DNA of 64,000 bases from Nocardia shimofusensis NBRC 100134 (GTDB lineage: Bacteria; Actinomycetota; Actinomycetes; Mycobacteriales; Mycobacteriaceae). The notes beneath the pieces are model-generated. The model ran no database searches and was not told the DNA's origin. It saw only the letters and a program-made list of their open reading frames with translations. The position numbers and the translations under genes are program-made. Location: the NCBI RefSeq assembly GCF_001613125.1, contig NZ_BDBT01000004.1, forward strand, positions 186,001-250,000, in the 5' to 3' direction. Shown piece by piece: positions 17,131 through 29,281 of this stretch; position 1 is the first letter of the stretch, and each line of letters begins with the position of its first letter.

Positions 17131-20100
17131 ATGTCCGATCACGCCTTGCCGGCGTCGCTGTTGTCCCGGCGTCTGGCGGGCGTGCCCGCCGGCGAACGCT
17201 ATGCCGTCGTGCTGGAGATCGTCCGCGGGGAGACCGCGGACCTGATCGGCAAGGGGATCGAGAACGTCGATCCGGATCGGGCGTATCAGGACTACGGATA
17301 CAACTCGCTCGCGGCGGTCGAGCTCACCAGGATGCTCTCGGAGGTGAGCGGTTTCGAGCTGCCGTTGACTCTCCTGTTCGACTACCCGACCCCCGCGGCG
17401 GTGGCCGGGCACCTGCTCGCGAGGTTCGATCCGTCGAGCGTGGCCGACGATGCGGGCGCGCCGCCGAGAGCGCGGGCCGAGCACGACGATCCGATCGTGG
17501 TGGTCGGAATGGCCTGCCGGTATCCGGGCGGCGCGCATTCGGCCGAGCAGTTGTGGCAGCTGGTGCACGCGGGCGTGGACGCGGTCACGGGGTTCCCGGC
17601 GGACCGCGGCTGGGATGTCGAGGCGATATACCATCCGGATCAGGACCATCCCGGCACCTCGTATGCGCGCTCAGGAGGGTTCCTGCAGGGCGCGGCGGAA
17701 TTCGATGCCGGGTTCTTCGGCATCGGTCCGCGCGAAGCGCTCGCCATGGACCCGCAGCAGCGGCAGTTGCTGGAAGGCGTGTGGGAGGCGTTCGAGGACG
17801 CGGGCATCGACCCGGTGTCGCTGCGCGGCAGCGACACCGGAGTCTTCGTGGGCGCGTGCGACTCCGACTACCGCCACCTCGCGCGCTCCAGTCGAGACGA
17901 GCTGGAGGGCTATTGGGCCGTCGGTTCGGCGGGCAGTGTGCTCTCGGGGCGGGTGGCGTACACGTTCGGTCTCGTCGGTCCGGCGGTGACGGTGGATACG
18001 GCGTGTTCGTCGTCGCTGGTGGCGACGCATCTGGCGATGCAGTCGCTGCGGCGCGGAGAATCCTCGCTCGCCCTCGCGGCCGGCGTCACGGTGTACGCGA
18101 CACCCGCACTGTTCGTCGAATTCTCGCGGCAGCGGGCCATGTCGCCGGACGGCCGGTGCAGATCGTTCGCCGAGGACGCCGACGGTGCGGGGTGGTCCGA
18201 AGGCGTCGGAGTGCTCGTGCTGGAACGGTTGTCGGACGCTCGGCGCAACCACCATCGCGTTCTCGCCGTCCTGCGTGGTTCGGCGGTGAATCAGGACGGC
18301 GCGTCGAACGGCTTGACAGCGCCGAACGGGCCGTCCCAGGAGCGGGTGATTCGCGCGGCGCTGACGGATGCGGGTCTGTCGGGGACCGACGTGGACGCAG
18401 TGGAAGCGCACGGCACCGGGACCACCCTGGGTGATCCGATCGAGGCGCAGGCGTTGATGGCGACCTATGGCCGCGGCCGCGCCGAAACGCCGTTGTGGCT
18501 GGGGTCGATCAAGTCGAACATCGGTCACAGTCAGGCGGCCGCCGGCGCCGCGGGCCTGATCAAGATGATCATGTCGATCCGACACGGGATCCTGCCCAGG
18601 ACACTGCACGCGGATGCCCCCACGGCCGAAGTGGACTGGGCGGAGTCCGGAGTACGGCTGCTCACCGAGGCGAGGGCCTGGCCCGACAACGGCAGGCCCC
18701 GCCGCGGCGGTGTGTCGGCTTTCGGCATCGGCGGTACCAATGCGCATGTCATCGTCGAGCAGGCGCCCGCAGGCGAGGATGCCACAGAACCTGTGCCTGA
18801 TCCGGCCGCGCCGTCTCTGTTCGTATCCGGGCCGGTGGTATGGGTGCTGTCGGCGAAATCGCGCGCGGCGCTGACCGGGCAGGCGCGGCGGCTGCGCGCA
18901 TGGATACTCGCCGATCCCGAGCGGGATCCGGTGGACATCGCGTACTCACTGATCGCTACGCGGGCGCGGTGGGAGTATCGGGCCGTCGTCGTCGGTCGAA
19001 CTCGTGAGTCGCTGCTCGCCGGTCTGGACGCTGTCATCGACGGAAGTCACGAGGACAGAGCCGATCTGCGGATCGCCTCCGGCCGCGCCGGACGCATCGA
19101 ACGGGTCGCGTACGCGTTCCCGGGCCAGGGGCCTCAGTGGCCGGGTATGGCGGTGGAATTGCTGGATTCCTCACCTGTCTTCGCGGCACGGATGGCCGAG
19201 TGTGAGCAGGCGCTGGCGCCACATCTGGACTGGTCGCTGACCGATGTCCTGCGCGACAACGAGGGTGCGCCTTCGCTGGATCGGGTGGATGTGGTTCAGC
19301 CGGTGTTGTTTTCGGTGATGGTGTCGTTGGCGGCGTTGTGGGAGGCGTTGGGTGTGCGGCCGGATGGGGTGGTGGGGCATTCGCAGGGGGAGGTTGCGGC
19401 GGCGTGTGTGGCTGGGCGGATTTCGTTGGCCGATGGTGCTCGTGTGGTGGCGGTGCGTAGTCGTCTGGTGCGGGATCTGGTTGTCGCGGTGGGGGGTGGT
19501 GGGCGGATGATGTCGGTGGCCGAGCCGGTGGAGCGGGTGCGGGAGCGGCTGCGGCGGTGGCCGGGGCAGGCCTGGGTCGCGGCGGTGAACGGCCCGGCCA
19601 TGGTCACCCTGTCGGGCGCCGGGCAGACGCTCACCGAGGTGTACGACAGCTGTGTGGCCGACGGTGTGTGGGTGCGCTGGGTGCCGGTCGATTACGCCTC
19701 GCATTCGCCGCAGGTCGACCCGGTGCGTGAACCGCTGCTCGCGGAACTCGGTGAACTGCGCATCGAGGACGGACCGGTGCGTTTCCACTCCACTGTGCCG
19801 GGCGCGCCCGCCGAATCGACGAGCGACTACTGGTTCCGGAACATGCGGGAGCCGGTGCTGTTCGACCCCGCGGTACGCGGCATGCTCGCCGAGGGCTACC
19901 GGGCCTTCGTGGAGATGAGTCCGCACACGGCGCTGACGGTCCCGCTGGAACAGTCCGTCGGGGCGGCCGGTGTGGATCCCGGGGAGGTGTGCGCGGTGGG
20001 TTCGCTGCGCCACGACGACGGAAGTCCGGACCGTTTCCTGCTGTCGGTGGCGGAGGCGTTCGTCGCGGGCGTGGATGTGGACTGGCGGGCTCTGTTCGCC

Positions 20101-22860
20101 GGCCGTGACGCGCGGCCCGTCGCGCTGCCGTCCTATGCCTTCGAACACGAGCGCTTCTGGGCCGTCGCCGAACGGCACGTTCGGTCGGCGGGGCTGTCCT
20201 CGGCGGAGCACCCTCTGCTGTCCGGCGTGGTCCACATGGCAGACGGATCCGGCTGGCTGTTCACCGGCAGCTGGTCGGCCGAGCGACATCCGTGGCTGCT
20301 CGACCACCTCGTCTTCGGCCGGGTGGTGGTATCGGGCACCACGCTGGTGGAGGCGGCCGCCGCGGCAGGGGCACGCGCGGGCTGTCCCGTCGTCGCCGAA
20401 CTCGTGCTGGAGTCGCCGCTGATCGTGCCCGACGGCGCCGAGGTCGCGATCCAGGTGCGCGTCGGTGAGCCCGACGACGAGGGCAGATCTCGTTGCACCG
20501 TGTACTCCGACACTGCCGTCGACGCGGGCGGTGCCTGGGTATGCCACGCCTCGGGCACTCTGGTCGCCGAGAGCGACGCAGTAGCACCGTATTCGGTGAG
20601 TTCCCCGCCGGCGGATGCCCGCGAGGTGGATGTCGCCGACGCCTATGCGGCACTGGAGGAGCGCGGCTTCGGTTACGGCCTTGCCTTCCGGGGGATGTGC
20701 GCGGTCCAGCGGCGCGGCGAGGAGATCTACGCCGAGGTCCGGATGCCGCAGTCCGGATCGGGCTTTCTGCTGCATCCAGGCGCACTCGACGCCGCCTTTC
20801 ACGCGGCACTGCTCGGCGACGGGGCATCCGCGCCACAGGGTGTCGTCCTCCCGTTCGTGTGGTCGGGAGTCCGGTTCGTGCGGCGTCCCGGTACCGGCGT
20901 GTTGCGGGTACACCTGACCCCGACGGGGCCGGACGCGGTGGGCATGGTGGGGATCGACGAGGCCGGAGACGTTGTCGTCTCGGTGGACTCGGTGGTCTCC
21001 CGGCCCGTCTCCCCGGACCACCTGGGTCCGGCCCGCTCCCGGAACGATGCGCTGTTCACACTGGGCTGGCCGGAGATCGCCGCGTCACCGATGGGCACGC
21101 CGAGACGCCTCGTTCTCCTGGGGCCGGAGATCGAAGCAGACCCGCGAGATCGGGATGTTCGGCGTTTCCGGGACGTGCCGGATCTGGTTGCCGCGCTCGA
21201 CGGTGGGGCCGTGGCCCCCGATGTGGCCCTGGTGCGGATCACGGCACCGCAGGACACGGATGTTGCCGGGGCCGCGCACGCGACGACTCGACGGGCACTG
21301 GACCTGGTACAGCGGTGGCTGTCGGCGCCGGGACTGGCCACGACTCGGCTCGTGGTGGTGACCGAACACGCGGTGGCGGTGGATGCCGATGCCGCCGTAG
21401 CGCTGCCGGTAGCCCCGGTCTGGGGACTGCTGCGCAGCGCACAGACCGAGCACCCCGACCGGATCGTGATCGCCGACCTGGACACCGAGCACCGGGCCGA
21501 CCCCGGCCGCTGGTGGCATGAGCTGGATCTGGCGATCGGCGCGGGCGCGCCGCAGATCGCGGTGCGAGACGGGCGACTCCGCGTTCCCCGGCTCGAGCCG
21601 GTCTCGCGCACCGGCCGCTCGGCCGGACTCGATCTCCGGGCGGACTGCTTCGATGCCGAGGCGACCGTGCTCGTCACCGGCGGAACGAGCGGTCTCGGCG
21701 CGTTGACGGCCCGCCACCTGGTGACCGAGCACGGTGTCCGGCACCTGGTCCTGGCGAGCCGGAGCGGTCCGGCTGCGGAGGGCATCGACGAATTGGTGCG
21801 AGAGCTGACGGAATCCGGCGCCGGGGTACGTGTCACTGCCTGCGATGTGACCGATCCGGCCGCGGTCTCCACCCTGATCGCCGGCATCGGGCCCGAACAT
21901 CCGTTGCGTGTGGTCGTGCACAGCGCCGGCGTGCTCGCCGACGGGGTGATCGAGGCCATGCTGCCGGAGCAACTGGACCGGGTGCTGGCGGCGAAGGTGG
22001 ACGCGGCATGGAATCTGCACCGGGCCACCCGCCATCTCGAGCTGTCCGGATTCGTCCTGTTCTCGTCGGCCTCGGGCCTTCTCGGCGGCGCGGGCCAGGC
22101 GAACTACGCTGCCGCGAACGTCTTCCTGGATGCTCTCGCGCACTTCCGTCGCGCCGCCGGACTGCCGGGTATATCCCTGGCCTGGGGGTATTGGGCCCCC
22201 ACCACCTCACTCACCCGGGAACTGCGGGAACTGGACGTCGCCCGGCTGGGAGAGTCCGGGGTGGTCGCGATGTCGGCAGAGGAGGGCCTGGCACTGTTCG
22301 ACGCCGCGCTCGCCGGCCGGGATCCGGTGGTGTTCCCGGTTCGCCTCGACAGGGCGGCACTGCGCAGCCAGGCGCGGGCGGGACGCCTCGACCCGGTCCT
22401 GGACGGTCTCGTCACCTCCGGCCGGGATGCCGCGACCGCAGACCCCGCGGCGGAACTTCGAAAGACACTGGCCGCACTCGGGGCGCAGGAGCGCGAGCAT
22501 CACCTGCTGCAGGTGGTCCGGGAAGCGGTCGCGACCGTGCTGCATCACCGTACTCCGCAGGCCGTGGCCCCGGACCGGGCCTTCAAAGAACTCGGCTTCG
22601 ATTCGCTGGCCGCGGTACAACTTCGGAACCGTCTGAGCCGCGCCACCGGCCTGACCCTGGCGCCCACCATCGTCTTCGACCATCCCACGCCCCATGCGAT
22701 CACCGCCTGCCTGCTCGACCGGTTGTTCCCCGCGCGGGCCGAGTCCGGGCCCGTCGCCGCACCCGTGATGCCCGCCGAGCACGCCGAGGAACTGGCGGGG
22801 ATCGACGGCATGGATGCCGAAGCCCTTGTCCAGCTCGCCCTGCGCGGGGATCGGCAGTAG
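17131..22860 (+). CDS. Type I PKS, loading ACP plus one module (ACP-KS-AT-DH-KR-ACP)
   Basis: The 1,909-residue protein begins with an ACP (Ser59 in GYNS, Asn in place of the usual Asp), which fits loading of an acyl chain by the FAAL. The KS has Cys292 in TACSSS. The AT has GHSQGE (Ser751) and YASHS (Tyr855), predicting methylmalonyl-CoA. The DH has His1059 (motif [11 protein letters not shown], Ser in place of the final Pro) and Asp1220 in LDAAFH. The KR has TGGTSGLG, Tyr1659 and an LAD motif in place of LDD, with no diagnostic Trp, suggesting B-type. The final ACP has GFDS (Ser1825). There is no ER, so this module should leave an alkene. The short C-terminus ([12 protein letters not shown]) and the coiled coil of the next protein look like a docking pair. 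Confidence 0.95.
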   Translation: MSDHALPASLLSRRLAGVPAGERYAVVLEIVRGETADLIGKGIENVDPDRAYQDYGYNSLAAVELTRMLSEVSGFELPLTLLFDYPTPAAVAGHLLARFDPSSVADDAGAPPRARAEHDDPIVVVGMACRYPGGAHSAEQLWQLVHAGVDAVTGFPADRGWDVEAIYHPDQDHPGTSYARSGGFLQGAAEFDAGFFGIGPREALAMDPQQRQLLEGVWEAFEDAGIDPVSLRGSDTGVFVGACDSDYRHLARSSRDELEGYWAVGSAGSVLSGRVAYTFGLVGPAVTVDTACSSSLVATHLAMQSLRRGESSLALAAGVTVYATPALFVEFSRQRAMSPDGRCRSFAEDADGAGWSEGVGVLVLERLSDARRNHHRVLAVLRGSAVNQDGASNGLTAPNGPSQERVIRAALTDAGLSGTDVDAVEAHGTGTTLGDPIEAQALMATYGRGRAETPLWLGSIKSNIGHSQAAAGAAGLIKMIMSIRHGILPRTLHADAPTAEVDWAESGVRLLTEARAWPDNGRPRRGGVSAFGIGGTNAHVIVEQAPAGEDATEPVPDPAAPSLFVSGPVVWVLSAKSRAALTGQARRLRAWILADPERDPVDIAYSLIATRARWEYRAVVVGRTRESLLAGLDAVIDGSHEDRADLRIASGRAGRIERVAYAFPGQGPQWPGMAVELLDSSPVFAARMAECEQALAPHLDWSLTDVLRDNEGAPSLDRVDVVQPVLFSVMVSLAALWEALGVRPDGVVGHSQGEVAAACVAGRISLADGARVVAVRSRLVRDLVVAVGGGGRMMSVAEPVERVRERLRRWPGQAWVAAVNGPAMVTLSGAGQTLTEVYDSCVADGVWVRWVPVDYASHSPQVDPVREPLLAELGELRIEDGPVRFHSTVPGAPAESTSDYWFRNMREPVLFDPAVRGMLAEGYRAFVEMSPHTALTVPLEQSVGAAGVDPGEVCAVGSLRHDDGSPDRFLLSVAEAFVAGVDVDWRALFAGRDARPVALPSYAFEHERFWAVAERHVRSAGLSSAEHPLLSGVVHMADGSGWLFTGSWSAERHPWLLDHLVFGRVVVSGTTLVEAAAAAGARAGCPVVAELVLESPLIVPDGAEVAIQVRVGEPDDEGRSRCTVYSDTAVDAGGAWVCHASGTLVAESDAVAPYSVSSPPADAREVDVADAYAALEERGFGYGLAFRGMCAVQRRGEEIYAEVRMPQSGSGFLLHPGALDAAFHAALLGDGASAPQGVVLPFVWSGVRFVRRPGTGVLRVHLTPTGPDAVGMVGIDEAGDVVVSVDSVVSRPVSPDHLGPARSRNDALFTLGWPEIAASPMGTPRRLVLLGPEIEADPRDRDVRRFRDVPDLVAALDGGAVAPDVALVRITAPQDTDVAGAAHATTRRALDLVQRWLSAPGLATTRLVVVTEHAVAVDADAAVALPVAPVWGLLRSAQTEHPDRIVIADLDTEHRADPGRWWHELDLAIGAGAPQIAVRDGRLRVPRLEPVSRTGRSAGLDLRADCFDAEATVLVTGGTSGLGALTARHLVTEHGVRHLVLASRSGPAAEGIDELVRELTESGAGVRVTACDVTDPAAVSTLIAGIGPEHPLRVVVHSAGVLADGVIEAMLPEQLDRVLAAKVDAAWNLHRATRHLELSGFVLFSSASGLLGGAGQANYAAANVFLDALAHFRRAAGLPGISLAWGYWAPTTSLTRELRELDVARLGESGVVAMSAEEGLALFDAALAGRDPVVFPVRLDRAALRSQARAGRLDPVLDGLVTSGRDAATADPAAELRKTLAALGAQEREHHLLQVVREAVATVLHHRTPQAVAPDRAFKELGFDSLAAVQLRNRLSRATGLTLAPTIVFDHPTPHAITACLLDRLFPARAESGPVAAPVMPAEHAEELAGIDGMDAEALVQLALRGDRQ
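19264..19564 (+). repeat. 301-bp exact direct repeat, copy 2 (AT-coding)
   Basis: This is identical to 26-326, in the same reading frame, covering the region around the AT nucleophile GHSQGE. The flanks diverge immediately on both sides apart from a further shared stretch of about 70 bp. The AT of the following PKS (22874-28426) does not share it at the DNA level. Confidence 0.95.
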
Positions 22861-22873
22861 GAGGACCGGCCCG

Positions 22874-25800
22874 ATGTCGATGTCGATGAACGAGGTCGTC
22901 GAGGCGCTGCGCGCGTCGATCAAGGACAACGCGCGCTTGCGCAGAGACCATCAGCGACTGCTCGAGGCGGCGCACGAGCCGATCGCGGTGGTCGGCATGG
23001 CCTGCCGATATCCCGGAGGTGTGGGCTCACCGGCGCAACTGTGGCAGCTGGTGTCCGACGGCGTCGACGCGGTCTCGGACTTTCCCGTCGACCGGGACTG
23101 GAATGTCACGGCCCTCTATGACCCCGATCCGGGAAATCCGGGAACCACCTACTGCCGTTCGGGTGGATTCCTGGCCGGTGCAGGTGATTTCGATGCCGCC
23201 TTCTTCGGTATCGGCCGCCGTGAGGCGTTGGCGATGGATCCGCAGCAGCGGCTGTTGCTGGAGGGCGTGTGGGAGGCGTTCGAGGATGCGGGGATCGATC
23301 CGGCTTCGGTCCGGGGCAGCGATACCGGTGTATTCGCCGGTTCCATGTATCGCGACTACGAGCTGATCACCCGGACGGTCGATGAACTGAGTGGCTATTG
23401 GGGCGTCGGTTCGGCGGGCAGTGTGGTGTCGGGCCGGGTCGCGTACACCTTCGGTTTGGTGGGCCCCGCGGTGACGGTGGATACCGCGTGTTCGTCGTCG
23501 TTGGTGGCGACGCATCTGGCGATGCAGTCGCTGCGGCGCGGTGAGTGCGCTATGGCCGTCGCCGCGGGCGTGACGGTCCTCGCGACACCGGGCTTGTTCG
23601 TGGAGTTCTCGCAACAGCGGGTCATGTCGCCGGACGGCCGGTGCCGCGCGTTCTCGCAGAGCGCCGACGGGTCGGGGTGGTCGGAGGGGATGGGAGTGCT
23701 TCTGCTGGAACGACTTTCCGACGCCATACGCAACGATCGCGATATCGTCGCCGTACTGCGCGGTTCGGCGGTGAATCAGGACGGGGCCTCGAACGGTTTG
23801 ACCGCCCCGAATGGTCCGTCGCAGGAAAGGGTGATCCGCGCGGCACTGGCCGACGCGCGCCTGAGGGCGGACGAGGTGGACGCGGTGGAGGCGCACGGCA
23901 CCGGGACTCCGCTGGGTGACCCGATCGAGGCACAGGCGCTGATGTCGACCTACGGCGAGGGCCGCGCCGGTGCACCGCTGTGGCTGGGTTCGATCAAGTC
24001 GAACATCGGTCACAGCCAGGCGGCTGCCGGTGTGGCGGGGTTGATCAAGATGATCATGGCCATGCGGCACGGGGTGCTCCCGAAGACGCTGCACGCGCAG
24101 ACACCCACGGAGAAGGTCGATTGGTCCGGCGGGGTGTCGTTGCTGACCGCGGCACGGCCGTGGCCGGAGAACGGGCATCCGCGGCGGGCGGGCGTGTCCT
24201 CGTTCGGGGTGTCCGGTACCAACGCGCACGTGATCGTGGAGCAGCCACCCGAGCCGACCGACGGCGCCGACCCGGCGCCGGGCGTGGCGGCGTTCGGCGC
24301 GGGGCCCATCGTCTGGGTGCTCTCCGCGAAGTCCGCCACGGCGCTGCCGGAGCAGGCCGGGCGGCTGCGCGAACGGGTGCTCGCCGATCCCGGCCTGGAC
24401 CCGGTCGACGTCGGGTATTCGCTGGTGGCGACCCGGGCGCGGTTGGAGCATCGCGCGGTCGTGGTCGGGACCACCCGAGCGGAACTGCTGGAAGGACTCG
24501 AGGCTGTCATCGACGGACGCACGGCCCCCGGCGTCGTCGTCGGACGGGCGGATCGGTCCGGGCGGGTGGGCTTCGTCTTCCCCGGGCAGGGCGGGCAATG
24601 GGCGCAGATGGCAGTCGAACTGCTCGACACCGCGCCGGTATTCGCCGAGCGAATCGCCGAATGCGCGGCCGCGCTCGACCCCCATGTCGAGTGGTCGCTG
24701 CTCGACGTGCTGCGCGGTCGTCCGGACGCGCCCGCCCTGGATCGGGTCGATGTCGTGCAGCCGGTGCTGTTCTCGGTCATGGTGTCGCTGGCGGCGCTGT
24801 GGGAATCCTTCGGGGTGCGACCACACGCGGTGATCGGCCACTCACAGGGGGAGATCGCCGCGGCGCATGTGGCCGGTGCGCTCGAGCTCGCGGATGCGGC
24901 GCGGCTGGTCGCCGTGCGTAGCAGGCTGATCGGCGAACTCGGGAGCAAAGGGGGTGCGCTGCTGTCGATCGTGGACTCGGCGGACTCCGTTCGTGCGCTG
25001 CTGAGTGAATTCGACGATCTCACGATCTCCGCGGTCAACGGGCCGCGTGCGGTCGTCGTCGCCGGGCCCCGCGAACCGCTGGCGCGATTGGAACGCGTGC
25101 TGGCGCGCGCCGGAACGATGCGCTGGCTGGTGGACGGCGTCGATTTCGTCGCGCATTCCGCGGCGATGGACGGATTGCGCAAGCCGTTGGCGCCCGCGCT
25201 CGCGGCGCTACACCCGGTCACCTCCCGCGTTCCCTTCTACTCCACGGTGACCGGAAGAGTCCTCCCGACAACCGAACTCGACGGCTCCTACTGGTATCGC
25301 AACCTTCGCGAGCCGGTTCTCTTCGAGCCCGCACTGCGTGAACTGCTGGCGGCGGGCAACGACGTGGTGATCGAGGTGGGCCCGCATCCGCTGCTGACCC
25401 TCGGTTCCGAGGAGACGGTTTCCGACAGCGGAATTCGCGCCGCCGTCGTAGGCACGCTGCGGCGCGGCGACGGTGGGCCCCGGCGCATGCTGCACGCGCT
25501 GGCCGAGGCGTTCGTCGCCGGTGCCGACATCGACTGGCGGGCCGTGTTCGCCGGTCGCGGCGCCCGTCGCGTCGCCCTGCCGACCTACGCCTTCGACCAC
25601 GAGCGCTTCTGGGCCGTCGCCGAAACCCTGGGCGACGCGGAGGAACTCGGTCTGGCCCCCAGCGTCCACCCGCTGCTCGCCGGCGCCGTCCGCCCGGGCG
25701 GGGGCCCGGGATGGCTGTGGACCGGTGGCTGGTCGTCGGCCCGCCATCCGTGGCTGGCCGACCACGCCGTATTCGGTGAGGTGGTCGTCTCGGGTACCAC

Positions 25801-28426
25801 GATCCTGGAATTGGCGGCGGCGGCCGGAACCCGGGCTGGGTGCCCGGCGGTCGCCGAGTTGATGCTCGAGGCCCCGCTGATCATTCCCGCGGACACCACC
25901 GTCGGCGTCCAGCTGACCGTGGGCGACCCGGATGAGCACGGCAGACGCGAATTCGCCTTCCACACCACCCTCGACCACAGCGAATGGACCCGGCACGCCG
26001 CCGGTGTCCTGAGCCCGGAGGTCGCTGCCCCACCGGACGAACACTGGGACACCTGGCCGCCGCCCGGCGCGACCACGATCCCCATCGAGCGATGGTATGA
26101 ATCGCTCGCCTCCCGCGGCTTCGGTTACGGCCCGGCCTTCCGTGGCCTGCGGGCGGTGTGGCGGCACGGCCGCGACATCTACGCCGACGTCGTCTCCCCG
26201 GCGCCGGGCCGAGGCTATTCGATCCACCCGGCCCTGCTCGATGCGGCCTTCCACGCGGCCCTGTGTGTTTCCGAGCCCGACGGCACGGTCGGCGGTCCGG
26301 CGGCCGAGGACGGTGTCGTGCTGCCGTTCGTGTGGTCGCAGGTCTGGTTGCGGGCCGACTCCGGGGCCCCGCAGGCATTGCGGGTGCGGCTGCGTCCGAC
26401 CGGGGTGGATTCGGTGTCGATGGTCGGTGTGGACGGCGCCGGTCGCGTGGTGGTTTCGGTGGGGGAGGTGGTCTCGCGGCCATTGTCGGTGGCGCAGCTG
26501 GCCGCGGGCCGGCGCTCGGCGCAGGGGGCGCTGTACGAGGTGCGGTGGGAGCCCGCGACGGCGGCGGAGCGTACGGCTCCCGAGGTCGCGGTGGTGGAGA
26601 CGGGATTCGACCCCGGCGGCCTGACCGGGCTGCCGCGGTATCCGGATCTGGCGGCGCTCGAGGCCGAGGCAGAAGCGGGTGCGCCGCTGCCGGAGGCGGT
26701 GGTGGTGGCGATTCCGCCGGTGCGGGGGCCGGTGCCGGACGCGGCACGGCAGTCGGTCCTCGACACTCTCGCGATGGTCCACAGATGGCTCGCCTCGCCG
26801 TGGTTCTCGAAATCCAGGCTGGTCGTGGTCACCTCAGGTGCGATCGCCGTCGCGAAGGACGAGACGCCGGAACTGTCGACCGCGCCGGTATGGGGTCTGC
26901 TGCGCAGCGCCCGGGCCGAACACCCGAACCGTTTCGTACTCGTCGACACCGACACCGACGACGCCGCCGACACCGGCACCCGTTCGAACGGTGAGGTGGG
27001 ATGGTCGGGCGTGGCGGCGGCGCTGTCGATCGGCGAGCCGCAGGTCGCGATCCGCTCGGGCCGCGTTCACGTTCCGCGCCTGACCAGATGCACCACACCG
27101 GCTCCCGCCACCACCGTCTTCGACGCCGAGTCGACGGTGTTGATCACCGGCGGTGCGAGCGGTTTGGCGGCGCTGCTGGCCCGCCACCTGGTGGTCGCGC
27201 ACGGCGTGCGCTTTCTCGTGCTGGCGAGCCGCAGCGGCGCGGCGGGGGCGGGGGCCGACGTCCTGGCGGCGGAGCTGACCGAGCTCGGCGCGCGGGTACG
27301 GATCGAGGCTTGTGACGTGGCCGATCCGGCCGCGGTGACGGATCTGATCGCTTCGATCGACCCGGCCCATCCGTTGCGTGTCGTCGTTCATGCGGCGGGC
27401 GTACTGGCCGATACCACAATCGAATCGATGACCCCCGACCATGTCGATCGGGTACTGGCGGCCAAGGTGTACGGCGCGTGGAATCTGCACCGGGCCACCC
27501 GAGATCTCGACTTGTCCGGCTTCGTGCTGTTCTCCTCCGCCTCGGGCCTGCTGGGTGGCCCGGGCCAGGCGAACTACGCCGCCGCCAACGTGTTTCTCGA
27601 CGCGCTGGCCCACTGGCGTCGAGTCCGCGGTCTACCTGCCGTCTCGATGGCATGGGGCCTGTGGGCGCAATCGACGTCGATGACCGGCGAGCTCACCGAT
27701 CTGGACGTCTCCCGACTGGCCGGAACGGGTCTCGCCGCCATGCCTGCCGATGTGGGCACGGCATTGTTCGACGCGGCACTGTCGTCGCCGAACCCCGTCA
27801 TCTCGCCGATGCGGCTGGACATCGCCGCACTGCGGGCGCGCGGCCGGACCGCGGAGCTGCCGGCTCTGCTGCGCGGCCTGGTGCCCGCCACGGCCGGGAA
27901 GCCGGACAGCGGGGCGGCGCAGGCCCTGCGGAACCGGCTGGCGTCGCTGACGCCCCGGGAACGCGAACGCCACCTGCTGCGGCTGGTCTCGGCCGAGGCC
28001 GCGGAGGTTCTGCACGCCGACGTGGCGACGATCGACCCGGAAAAGGCATTCAAGGATGTCGGATTCGACTCCTTGGCCGCCGTCGAACTGCGCAACCGCC
28101 TCGCCCACGCCACGGGGCTCACCCTGCCGGCCACCCTGGTCTTCGACCATCCGACTCCGAGCGCCGTGACCAGGCGCCTGCTCCAGCAGCTCACACCCGG
28201 CGCAGCGTCCGGATCGACCGCGCATCCCCTCGACCTCGCACTGGACCGGCTGGCGGAGCTGATCCGCTCGGCCACCACCGAGGATCGTGCGCGTGTGGCC
28301 GAACGCCTGCGCGCGACCCAGCGCATGCTCGAGGACGAGGCGCGCGAGGAGGGGAGCGAGCGCATCAAGTCGGCAACGGCCTCGGAAATCTTCGATCTGA
28401 TCGACAACGATCTGGGGGTGCGCTGA
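22874..28426 (+). CDS. Type I PKS, one module (KS-AT-DH-KR-ACP)
   Basis: The 1,850-residue protein starts at ATG 22874 behind TAGGAGGA. Residues 1-35 are a coiled-coil docking helix. The KS has Cys206. The AT has GHSQGE (Ser657) but an unusual FVAHS (758-762) where methylmalonyl ATs have YASHS and malonyl ATs HAFHS, so the extender cannot be assigned. The DH has His964 ([11 protein letters not shown]) and Asp1123 (LDAAFH). The KR has Tyr1568 and an LAD motif (B-type tendency); its cofactor loop reads GGASGLA (1426-1432), with Ala for the last Gly. The ACP has GFDS (Ser1733). The acidic C-terminus ([11 protein letters not shown]) is a docking segment, so another KS protein is expected to follow even though the next gene is a thioesterase. 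Confidence 0.95.
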   Translation: MSMSMNEVVEALRASIKDNARLRRDHQRLLEAAHEPIAVVGMACRYPGGVGSPAQLWQLVSDGVDAVSDFPVDRDWNVTALYDPDPGNPGTTYCRSGGFLAGAGDFDAAFFGIGRREALAMDPQQRLLLEGVWEAFEDAGIDPASVRGSDTGVFAGSMYRDYELITRTVDELSGYWGVGSAGSVVSGRVAYTFGLVGPAVTVDTACSSSLVATHLAMQSLRRGECAMAVAAGVTVLATPGLFVEFSQQRVMSPDGRCRAFSQSADGSGWSEGMGVLLLERLSDAIRNDRDIVAVLRGSAVNQDGASNGLTAPNGPSQERVIRAALADARLRADEVDAVEAHGTGTPLGDPIEAQALMSTYGEGRAGAPLWLGSIKSNIGHSQAAAGVAGLIKMIMAMRHGVLPKTLHAQTPTEKVDWSGGVSLLTAARPWPENGHPRRAGVSSFGVSGTNAHVIVEQPPEPTDGADPAPGVAAFGAGPIVWVLSAKSATALPEQAGRLRERVLADPGLDPVDVGYSLVATRARLEHRAVVVGTTRAELLEGLEAVIDGRTAPGVVVGRADRSGRVGFVFPGQGGQWAQMAVELLDTAPVFAERIAECAAALDPHVEWSLLDVLRGRPDAPALDRVDVVQPVLFSVMVSLAALWESFGVRPHAVIGHSQGEIAAAHVAGALELADAARLVAVRSRLIGELGSKGGALLSIVDSADSVRALLSEFDDLTISAVNGPRAVVVAGPREPLARLERVLARAGTMRWLVDGVDFVAHSAAMDGLRKPLAPALAALHPVTSRVPFYSTVTGRVLPTTELDGSYWYRNLREPVLFEPALRELLAAGNDVVIEVGPHPLLTLGSEETVSDSGIRAAVVGTLRRGDGGPRRMLHALAEAFVAGADIDWRAVFAGRGARRVALPTYAFDHERFWAVAETLGDAEELGLAPSVHPLLAGAVRPGGGPGWLWTGGWSSARHPWLADHAVFGEVVVSGTTILELAAAAGTRAGCPAVAELMLEAPLIIPADTTVGVQLTVGDPDEHGRREFAFHTTLDHSEWTRHAAGVLSPEVAAPPDEHWDTWPPPGATTIPIERWYESLASRGFGYGPAFRGLRAVWRHGRDIYADVVSPAPGRGYSIHPALLDAAFHAALCVSEPDGTVGGPAAEDGVVLPFVWSQVWLRADSGAPQALRVRLRPTGVDSVSMVGVDGAGRVVVSVGEVVSRPLSVAQLAAGRRSAQGALYEVRWEPATAAERTAPEVAVVETGFDPGGLTGLPRYPDLAALEAEAEAGAPLPEAVVVAIPPVRGPVPDAARQSVLDTLAMVHRWLASPWFSKSRLVVVTSGAIAVAKDETPELSTAPVWGLLRSARAEHPNRFVLVDTDTDDAADTGTRSNGEVGWSGVAAALSIGEPQVAIRSGRVHVPRLTRCTTPAPATTVFDAESTVLITGGASGLAALLARHLVVAHGVRFLVLASRSGAAGAGADVLAAELTELGARVRIEACDVADPAAVTDLIASIDPAHPLRVVVHAAGVLADTTIESMTPDHVDRVLAAKVYGAWNLHRATRDLDLSGFVLFSSASGLLGGPGQANYAAANVFLDALAHWRRVRGLPAVSMAWGLWAQSTSMTGELTDLDVSRLAGTGLAAMPADVGTALFDAALSSPNPVISPMRLDIAALRARGRTAELPALLRGLVPATAGKPDSGAAQALRNRLASLTPRERERHLLRLVSAEAAEVLHADVATIDPEKAFKDVGFDSLAAVELRNRLAHATGLTLPATLVFDHPTPSAVTRRLLQQLTPGAASGSTAHPLDLALDRLAELIRSATTEDRARVAERLRATQRMLEDEAREEGSERIKSATASEIFDLIDNDLGVR

Positions 28427-28429
28427 GTC

Positions 28430-29275
28430 ATGTCCACCGATGCCTCTCCCGACCCTCTGCTCGCCGGAAGACCGGTGGGTGCGGCGAGTCTGACGGCCGT
28501 GCTGCGTCGAGCGCACGAGGCGGGCGCCCTGGCGGAGGCGATCCCGGTCCTGCGGGCGGCGGCGGCCACGCGCAGCACCTTCACCTCGGCGGCCGATCTC
28601 CCCCGCCCGTCGAAGCCTTTGCTGGTCAGTGAAGGCGCACCTCCGGTACTCGTCTGCGTGCCGTCGTTCCTCGCCGGGTCGGGCCCGCACCAGTTCGCGC
28701 GGCTGGCCGCCTCCTTCGAGCGGCGCTCGCGTGCGAAGGCGCTGGTCCTTCCCGGATTCGAGCGAGCCGGTGCGGTACCCGCGGACTGGTTCGCGGCGAT
28801 CGATGCCCTGACGAACGCTGCCCTGTCCGCCGCGGACGGTGAGCCCCCGGTTCTGGTCGGCTACTCGATCGGCGGAGTGGTCGCACACGCGATGGCGCAG
28901 CGCTTGGAAGAGACGGGGCGCCCGGTGGCAGGCATCGTCATGATCGACACGGTCGATCCCGATGCCGCGGCACGCGCGGCGAGTTTCGCCTGGGCGCTGG
29001 GCAGCGTTCTCGATCGGGATGCCGACGGCCGGTTGGTCACCGACGACAATCTCACCGCCATGGGCGCCTACCTCGGATTACTGGAGCAGTGGCACCCCGG
29101 TCCGGTCGCCGCGCCCGTGCTGATGCTGCGCGCACAGCGACGTCCCGGCGATGCGGATCGGCCGCTCTGGGACATCGCGCAGACCACCGTCTCGGTGCCC
29201 GCCGACCATTTCTCCGTCATGGAGGAGGATGCCGTGCACGCCGCGCGCGCCATCGAAGGATGGCTACACCGGTAG
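28430..29275 (+). CDS. Free-standing polyketide thioesterase (type I TE-like alpha/beta hydrolase)
   Basis: The 281-residue protein resembles the C-terminal chain-releasing TE of modular PKSs rather than editing type II TEs. It keeps the linker-like N-terminus (SLTAVLRRAHEAGALAEA) that usually joins ACP to TE, then Ser146 in GYSIGG, Asp173 in MIDTVD and His260 in ADHFSV. It starts 3 bp after the PKS stop. It therefore looks like a terminal TE that has become a separate protein and may serve whichever module ends the line. Hydrolysis or lactonisation of the finished chain is the expected activity. Confidence 0.88.
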   Translation: MSTDASPDPLLAGRPVGAASLTAVLRRAHEAGALAEAIPVLRAAAATRSTFTSAADLPRPSKPLLVSEGAPPVLVCVPSFLAGSGPHQFARLAASFERRSRAKALVLPGFERAGAVPADWFAAIDALTNAALSAADGEPPVLVGYSIGGVVAHAMAQRLEETGRPVAGIVMIDTVDPDAAARAASFAWALGSVLDRDADGRLVTDDNLTAMGAYLGLLEQWHPGPVAAPVLMLRAQRRPGDADRPLWDIAQTTVSVPADHFSVMEEDAVHAARAIEGWLHR

Positions 29276-29281
29276 CGTGAC

